Position numbers and translations under genes: made by a program. The notes under the pieces are model-generated. The model worked only from the letters and a program-made list of their open reading frames with translations, had not been told where the DNA came from and ran no database searches. From Polymyxa betae (Eukaryota > Endomyxa > Phytomyxea > Plasmodiophorida > Plasmodiophoridae): a stretch of 28,929 bases of DNA. The DNA is taken from NCBI GenBank assembly GCA_003693705.1, contig RBZT01000495.1:9077-38005 (forward strand), read 5' to 3'. Positions 23,946 to 28,929 of the stretch are shown here, in pieces; positions within the stretch are counted from its first letter, which is position 1, and each line of letters starts with the position of its first letter.

Positions 23946-24952
23946 TATCGATAGCTTCTGTTCGCTGGTACAAAATCTATCAAGATTCGTGGCATTCGTT
24001 TCATGGCAAAATGTTTCGAAACGCCTTAGTGGAATAACCGAGCAATTAGCTTTCACGTTAAACTATCTGGTACGATGGACACGATGATGGAGTGAGATCC
24101 TCCTCATGCAGATACAAAAAGTCGATTCTGATCGCATAACGAAGGATAACAGATTGCAGGATCAGGTGATATCAAAATTATCTTTTTTTTGACGATTTTC
24201 ATTTGAAGTTAGAAAGTGCTTGACAATGCATTTGATGGGTTATCACGATATTGTTAGCGATATTTAAGATGAAATTCAAAACATTTCATTTGATGCTCTG
24301 TTTTGTATGGACTTCATGTACATTACTTTGATCGAGAAATCATCGGGATTAACTCCTACTACTTCTGCATGAATTCACCTCTTTGAAAGCAATATCATTT
24401 CGCTTCGTTTGGAAACAACATCTCAGCAGCGTTGCTATTCTGACTATCGCCGTCCAGATACAACACATTGCTCGACATTCGTTTTTATCAATTGCCTATG
24501 ACAAGAATCGTCAGGTTTGTCGAAGGACAAACAGTTCAGCCTTGAGGTGTCGCAAACGTTGCATAAAACTGCAATCAACCCATGAAGGTTAACAAGATAG
24601 GCGATAGCAGGCACAGATTCCATCGTGATCGGTCTCTGAGAACGAATTGCTGCGATCCAGGAGACCCGACGTGTTTCTCATTAACACCGTCCCGACAGTC
24701 GTTGGCTATCCAGGAATAAAGCAGCTGGAGAGCAGTCCCACGATCGGCTGGATGCTGTCAGATGGGAGTCTTTCACAAGCTAGAAATAAAGTCATAATTT
24801 GATTGCTTTTAAACAGCCTTTGAACAATAAAATAATGGCAAATAAAAACTTCAAGAGTATGTCGTACGAGGTTTTCTCCAATTGTTGACTGGCTTTGCAG
24901 CCGTATTTTGATTCGAGGTGCCTTCCTTTCAGAGACACTAAAAATCAAAAAC

Positions 24953-24958
24953 AAAAAA
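24953..24958 (-). terminator. Pol III terminator of tRNA-Asn
   Basis: A run of six T on the minus strand lies just past the 3' end of the tRNA-Asn, a standard RNA polymerase III stop. Confidence 0.7.
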
Positions 24959-24961
24959 CAA

Positions 24962-25035
24962 CGTCAAAGGTGGGACTCGAACCCACAACCTCTCGGTTAA
25001 CAGCCGAACGCGCTGACCAGTTGCGCCACTCAGAC
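24962..25035 (-). tRNA. tRNA-Asn (GTT)
   Basis: A 74-nt cloverleaf on the minus strand. The D arm GCGC...GCGC pairs 4 of 4. The anticodon arm TTCGG-CTGTTAA-CCGAG gives anticodon GTT in a regular 7-nt loop with T33. The T arm GTGGG-TTCGAGT-CCCAC pairs 5 of 5, and the discriminator is G. The acceptor stem GTCTGAG/CTTTGAC has one T-T mismatch and one G-T pair, otherwise normal. The body matches eukaryotic tRNA-Asn closely. It has no intron. Confidence 0.93.
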
Positions 25036-25575
25036 GATCACGGTTTTTAGTGTGCGGCTCCAAAGTTCAATTAGAAGTTATCGATACGGTTAACAAGCGA
25101 AAGCGTAGTATTTCTTTTGTCTGTTGTTATTTGTTAAGCAACTTCTTCACATAACGGCATTTAGCAGTAAAGATTTCATTCTTCTTTTGATGAAAAGTGA
25201 GCACTTTTACATACAGATGAGTTGAGATTTCAGAAATGATCACATTTAGCCGCACATGTAGCACTATCCGTTGGAGTAACGCTCTTCTGTTCGAATCTTC
25301 CATCTGATGAACGATGCGAGCAACAATTATCCGACGCCAAGCGCAGGTCTGTAGATTGATTAATGAGATAATGGAATCGAACTTGAGTTTTGGTGTATCT
25401 AGATTATCAGTATGTTGATATTTATTGGTCCCGAATGTTTACCCGCTTCTTCAGAAAAATGCTGGAACAAGGAGAAAGTACCTGTCATATGTGGGCGTAA
25501 ACGGACAGCGAGCGTGAGGCGTCAGATTCTCTCTTGGCTACATATTCAGAAACACTTCATGATTTCTGCTTAATG
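25036..25575. other. Non-coding region, nothing recognised
   Basis: AT-rich DNA upstream of the tRNA-Asn (minus strand). No open frame, repeat or RNA structure is apparent beyond the possible 5' flank of the tRNA. Confidence 0.45.
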
Positions 25576-25933
25576 TTAAATACGTCCAGTAGCGTTTAAC
25601 GCTCCAAGAGTAGGCCTCCAATATTTCCCAAAATGTTTCGGTAATGGTGGAATTTTCCACAATAAGATATCCTCTCCCATGCTCAACAGTAAAACAGCTT
25701 GGATTTTAGCATCCAAGGGATTGTTGATGTCTTGAGAGCCGTCGGTAACATTACTGGCTCCACTGTTTTTTAAACCGAGTAAATTCCCGACTCCGAATGG
25801 CAGGGTTATGCGCTTTGGGAAATCTGAGGATCCATCGTTCAGGGCGGATCGCAAACCAATCCAGATCGTGTATTTTGGCTGAAACGAGTTTGCAGATCTC
25901 AGCCTAACTTCTTCCTTAATCGGTGTAATTTGC
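25576..25933 (-). CDS. Coding-like segment downstream of the beta-trefoil gene
   Basis: On the minus strand the frame is open from about 25932 to the stop at 25576 and contains QITPIKEEVRLRSANSF, FQPKYTIWIGLRSALNDGS, LPFGVGNLLGLKNSG and AVLLLSMGEDILLWKIPPLP. It may be a 3' exon of the beta-trefoil gene: that gene's stop lies just upstream, and the two frames overlap a third open frame (VLDRDGVQLGFENPISSS to LGKLHRLRKKLG, stop near 25899). No splice pair of normal length joins them cleanly. It could also be a separate gene or eroded sequence. Family unknown. Confidence 0.3.
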
Positions 25934-26590
25934 CTAAGAAAAACTCATGGAACTTCTCGAACGATGTCGAGCTGGAAATAGGGTTTTCGAAGCCCAACTG
26001 GACGCCGTCCCGGTCAAGCACCTTTCTAGCAACGTTCGTAATACATTTGATAGAGTTTGGGTTAGGGTTGACATAACAGCAGGGACAAGTTCAGGAGCCG
26101 CCAGATTAAGCACAGGGCAGATTACTGCACCTGCTGTAGCAGCAAAAGATATCGAGCGCAGCTGAGCTGAAGTCATCATAGCGGTGCTGTCCGGAGAAAT
26201 AATCATCCAGGCTTCCCAGAATCCAGCATCCCTGTTAGCACACGAGACGAATCCATTCTTATCGCATTGCATAAAGTTTCCAGTGTGACAGCTAATAAAA
26301 TACAGATTTCCGTATTGGTCAACTTCAACATCGAACCTGATTATGATTCGCAAATACACACTTTCCAGACGGTTGAACTTGTAAATTCCGCTGGTTCCAT
26401 CTGGATTGAATGATGATCTTGTTATCATCTGTTCTAATAAGCAGCATTGCTCCCACGCCTGAGTATTCCGATTGTGGCAACGCGCATGTCTCGAAATGAA
26501 CTCGTTCTGCAAGTTCTTTCCAGTACGGGGTCTAAGGCAAACAGGCGTCAATAGAGGTATAGTGACTGTCACAGAGGTGGAAGTAGCCAT
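25934..26590 (-). CDS. Fascin-like beta-trefoil protein
   Basis: An open minus-strand frame of 218 residues from the ATG at 26590 (MATSTSVTVTIPLLTP). An upstream ATG at 26782 adds 64 low-complexity residues and is less likely. Two repeated units of a beta-trefoil of the fascin/actin-crosslinking type can be read: RTGKNLQNEFISRHARCHNR followed by NTQAWEQ, and CHTGNFMQCDKNGFVSCANR followed by DAGFWEAW. In this fold each repeat has an HxGxxL-like strand, then D-G-V/F, then N/D-R and W-E. The middle (FDVEVDQYGNLYFI) supplies another strand. The C-terminal 70 residues (ICPVLNLAAPELVPAVMS) are hydrophobic and unusual for the fold, and an intron may remove part of them. Such proteins bind actin or sugars; the ligand is unknown here. 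Confidence 0.55.
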   Translation of the reverse strand: MATSTSVTVTIPLLTPVCLRPRTGKNLQNEFISRHARCHNRNTQAWEQCCLLEQMITRSSFNPDGTSGIYKFNRLESVYLRIIIRFDVEVDQYGNLYFISCHTGNFMQCDKNGFVSCANRDAGFWEAWMIISPDSTAMMTSAQLRSISFAATAGAVICPVLNLAAPELVPAVMSTLTQTLSNVLRTLLERCLTGTASSWASKTLFPARHRSRSSMSFS

Positions 26591-27010
26591 TGTCGGATAT
26601 GGAGATGACAAGACAAGATGGACGACAGACCGATGATGAGGTTCGGCTCTGGCACGCGAGGCCCCGCCACGCAAAATGACGGAATTCGAGAGCCGCCGTC
26701 CAGGTTGGGGTTTGTTTTCTTGTTTGGAGTTATTGATATAGTTAAGCGTTTTATCGAATATTCGAGTATTTCTGTTATCCAAATATCAGCTGCCCGAATA
26801 CCCTGCTCTTGCTTCCTTGAAAAGTTTTTGGAACTCTTTCTGTGTCCATAGTCCATACGTATACGCAGAATGCATGAGACTGCCGACCGCTGTTTAATGC
26901 TCTGGTGTTCAAAATTTGATTGGTTTATAAACGAATATACAAGAAGGAGGCGCTTCGTCTTTTCGTGAAGGGCAGTTGGCAATTTGACATTGCAGTTAGA
27001 GGTCAGCATC

Positions 27011-27247
27011 ATGCCGGATCAACAGACTCTGGACTTCGTCAGGGGAGAACTGGAATCTCGAAATTGCACGGAGGAGGTTCTACAAGATCTCAACATCCAA
27101 TGTGAGACCGACAAACCTAGTCGGACTCTGCAAGGATGGATCAATAAACATGGACTGAAGCGTTTCCCCCACGTACGTATCAGCTCTGCGCAGAATGGAA
27201 TTGTAAAATCCTCTCACTATCATATCGTGAGAAAAGAACGACAATGA
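27011..27247 (+). CDS. Small unrecognised protein
   Basis: An open frame of 78 residues from the ATG at 27011; an in-frame ATG at 26984 adds nine. The first 54 residues are well-formed and charged (MPDQQTLDFVRGELESRN, then CTEEVLQDLNIQCETDK, then RTLQGWINKHGLKRFPH). A GTACGT donor-like site follows FPH, so the last 24 residues may be intron. The helical pattern and Trp-containing amphipathic helix suggest a small DNA- or protein-binding domain, but I do not recognise it. No close partner gene is evident. Confidence 0.35.
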   Translation: MPDQQTLDFVRGELESRNCTEEVLQDLNIQCETDKPSRTLQGWINKHGLKRFPHVRISSAQNGIVKSSHYHIVRKERQ

Positions 27248-27550
27248 ATCCATTTGCAAGCGTGCGATGGAGAGGATTTGATTGCCATTTCTTTTACAAC
27301 CTAAATTAGGACAATTGGCCTGGAAATTGATTGTGTTTTATATCAATTTTTGAGTAAAATGTTGGGGTTTTGCTAAATTTTGTGAAAAAAAGCGAGTGTG
27401 TGACGGGTGTTTGGTCACTGTCTTCTCGCATTTCGTCATCTCGTCATCAACCATGCTCAATCTAATTCCCGCGCCTGTCAGCTCTCGCCACCCGCTCAAC
27501 GGCAATTCGACTAAGATTGCTGTCCAGCCCGCCGCTGGCTCCACCGTCCT

Positions 27551-28056
27551 TTGTCCGCGCCAATGAAGTGCATCATCTATGGTCTCTTGCCTCAGACAAA
27601 AATCGAGCATTGTCGACAAGCTGTTCTTCAACAGCATGCAGAAAATTGGCCTGCCCATGTCTTCTTCGTCAACTGGCAAAAATTGTTCTCTTCGAGCAAG
27701 AAACAACCTTCTAAGTTCAGACCGAAATCATGTTCGAATCTGGAGCTCGATTTGTATGCTTCCCTGAGAGAGAATGGTCCGGCCCGTCACCCTTTCTGAT
27801 ATATTTGGCAGACGCCTCATTCGACACGTGGATCAGATCATCTTCTCAGGAGCTCCAATGAGTGAGCGTTTCATTAAGCGTGGCGAGTGCTTCCAGATCC
27901 CGATCAGTATTCGCAAAAATTATTTCAAATAGAATCAGTGCACAGTATTGTAGATCTGCTCTACCAAAACCGGGCGCAATCCGCAATCGGCCTGATCTGA
28001 ACAGTTATTCTCTCGAACTCCAGAAAGTGGCTGACGATATTGACAGGCTTTTTTAA
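27551..28056 (+). CDS. Uncertain gene, weakly Med18-like
   Basis: Coding-like plus-strand segments can be read. The first (from the ATG at 27563) contains MKCIIYGLLPQTKIEHCRQA and VFFVNWQKLF. The second, in another frame from about 27777, contains RPVTLSDIFGRRLIRHVDQI, then APMSERFIKRGECFQIPI. The third, after a 48-nt intron at about 27906-27953, contains ALPKPGAIRNRPDLNSYSLE and ends KVADDIDRLF at the stop 28054-28056. The layout (a short YG-x-P start, VR strand, an ERxxKRG helix and a final SYxxE strand) is loosely that of Mediator subunit 18. The junction between the first two segments is unresolved: no good GT-AG pair or an intact frame joins them. Function is therefore tentative. Confidence 0.3.
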
Positions 28057-28139
28057 TTGGGCCATCAAGCTGTCGGAGATTATTACGTTCGCTTTCCCAA
28101 TATATCGACTACCTCTCTTTTATCAGAATTTCTACTAAT

Positions 28140-28846
28140 CGCACGACTTACAACATGTTATGGGTCACCTCAACGCTAACACCAGTCTAACCAAGCTGCT
28201 GCATCTCCTAACTCAGCAGACCCTGCAGTGTTGAGCAAGAGACCGATCGACAGCTCCCCGACCTTTCGACCATCCCCATGATGCTCCGGATACATCATGC
28301 CTCAGCGGCTCTTCTCCGCACCAGCAGTACAGCAACCCCAACTCCCAGCCACGGCAGTTTCTTCCTCAGCGACTTCAGCAGGACCCTCGTCTGAGCGACC
28401 GTCTTGGCTACTGATGCACATGGCGACGCTGAATGGCATCAGCCATTAGCTGAGTCAACGCGCGCAACTTCATTGCGCAACCCACTACCCCGGTTCCCAC
28501 CGAACCACCTACACAGGAAGCCGCGCCAGATGTGACGGTCACTTCAGCCCAATCCACATTGCCGGTCACTGTCACCCTGCCCACGTCTTCGACGGGCTCA
28601 GCACCCATCACGGAGCGCACATGTCCTGAAGCGCAGCCTCCGGTTATATGTATCGCCGTGAACTCGGAGATCCCTGATCAGCCCAAGGCTCCAGTGACCC
28701 ATCCCACGGCGCAGCCCGCCACGATGACGTCGATTACCAGCTGGCACCAGACTCGATGCCTACCGCCGCTCCAACATGTCATATTCTCTCATTCCATTCG
28801 TTACCAAGTACTTCCTTTATTTCACTTTCCTTTTACATTTTCTTAG
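28140..28846 (+). other. Pro/Thr/Ser-rich coding-like stretch, frames interrupted
   Basis: Several plus-strand patches have coding character but are broken by stops or frame changes. One reads NANTSLTKLLHLLTQQTLQ, then after a stop HQQYSNPNSQPRQFLPQRLQ and DPRLSDRLGY. Another, in a different frame, reads TTPVPTEPPTQEAAPDVTVT and runs to about 28760. The composition suggests a disordered or mucin-like protein, part of a gene continuing beyond the window, or an eroded gag-like element. I could not find splice sites that settle it, and no zinc knuckle or protease motif is visible. Confidence 0.25.
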
Positions 28847-28929
28847 GAAGATTCTAAGATCGATATCTACCTTTCTTTCCTGTGCCGTTCGATGGTATCT
28901 GCGTACTTTCGATCCTTATCTTCCATTCG

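Larger units (their letters stand above)
23790..24961. other. Long non-coding region
   Basis: About 1.2 kb of AT-rich DNA with stops in all frames apart from two short, featureless open frames (24383-24592 plus, 24706-24954 minus). It contains a 31-bp tandem duplication at its left end. I see no RNA gene until the tRNA-Asn. Confidence 0.5.

Noticed and set aside
26059-26069. Telomere-like GGGTTAGGGTT
   Set aside because: A single unit and a half inside a coding frame; no array.

Overview
The window is nuclear DNA from an intron-rich eukaryote with small introns. Nearly every convincing gene is split by GT-AG introns. Most are 44-60 nt long, with many at 47-50 nt. Once spliced, the genes read as a fungal-type repertoire: an ENA/P2D-type cation ATPase, an AVT/SLC38-like amino-acid transporter, a NIPA-family transporter, a Csm1/Pcs1-like monopolin subunit, Spc24, a TMEM128-like protein and a small heat-shock protein. 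I infer an early-diverging fungus or a close unicellular relative. No rRNA or other strict taxonomic marker is present, so this remains an inference.

Layout. 39-835 (-): unrecognised spliced gene. 1409-1932 (+): TMEM128-like membrane protein. 2495-3907 (+): Csm1/Pcs1-like, convergent with a four-CBS-domain protein at 3992-5189 (-). 6083-8039 (+): 12-exon amino-acid transporter. 8551-8967 (+): Hsp20 behind three heat-shock elements. 9307-10274 (-): Spc24. 10839-12346 (-): NIPA-like transporter. 13403-13818 (-): second Hsp20 copy in inverted orientation, with its promoter and a one-base deletion. 14310-15178: decayed, coding-like DNA. 15179-21298 (+): 22-exon ENA-type ATPase with a possible 215-residue N-terminal extension. 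21892-21963 (+): tRNA-like gene with an odd anticodon arm. 22267-23115 and 23184-23789 (+): two GC-rich genes, a RING/IBR zinc protein and an unknown helical protein. 24962-25035 (-): tRNA-Asn(GTT). 25934-26590 (-): fascin-like beta-trefoil protein. 27011 to the end: small and uncertain coding stretches, including a weak Med18-like candidate.

The genes do not form an operon-like pathway. Themes are membrane transport (three transporters), chromosome segregation (Csm1/Pcs1 and Spc24 about 5 kb apart) and heat-shock response (the Hsp20 pair). The clearest structural feature is the inverted Hsp20 duplication, about 650 bp per arm, flanking a 4.4-kb block that holds Spc24 and the NIPA-like gene. 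I found no prokaryotic-style defence system, CRISPR array or intact transposon, and nothing I can defend as a wholly new system. The best leads are the ATPase extension, the odd tRNA-like gene, the GC-rich zinc-finger gene pair and the inverted Hsp20 pair.
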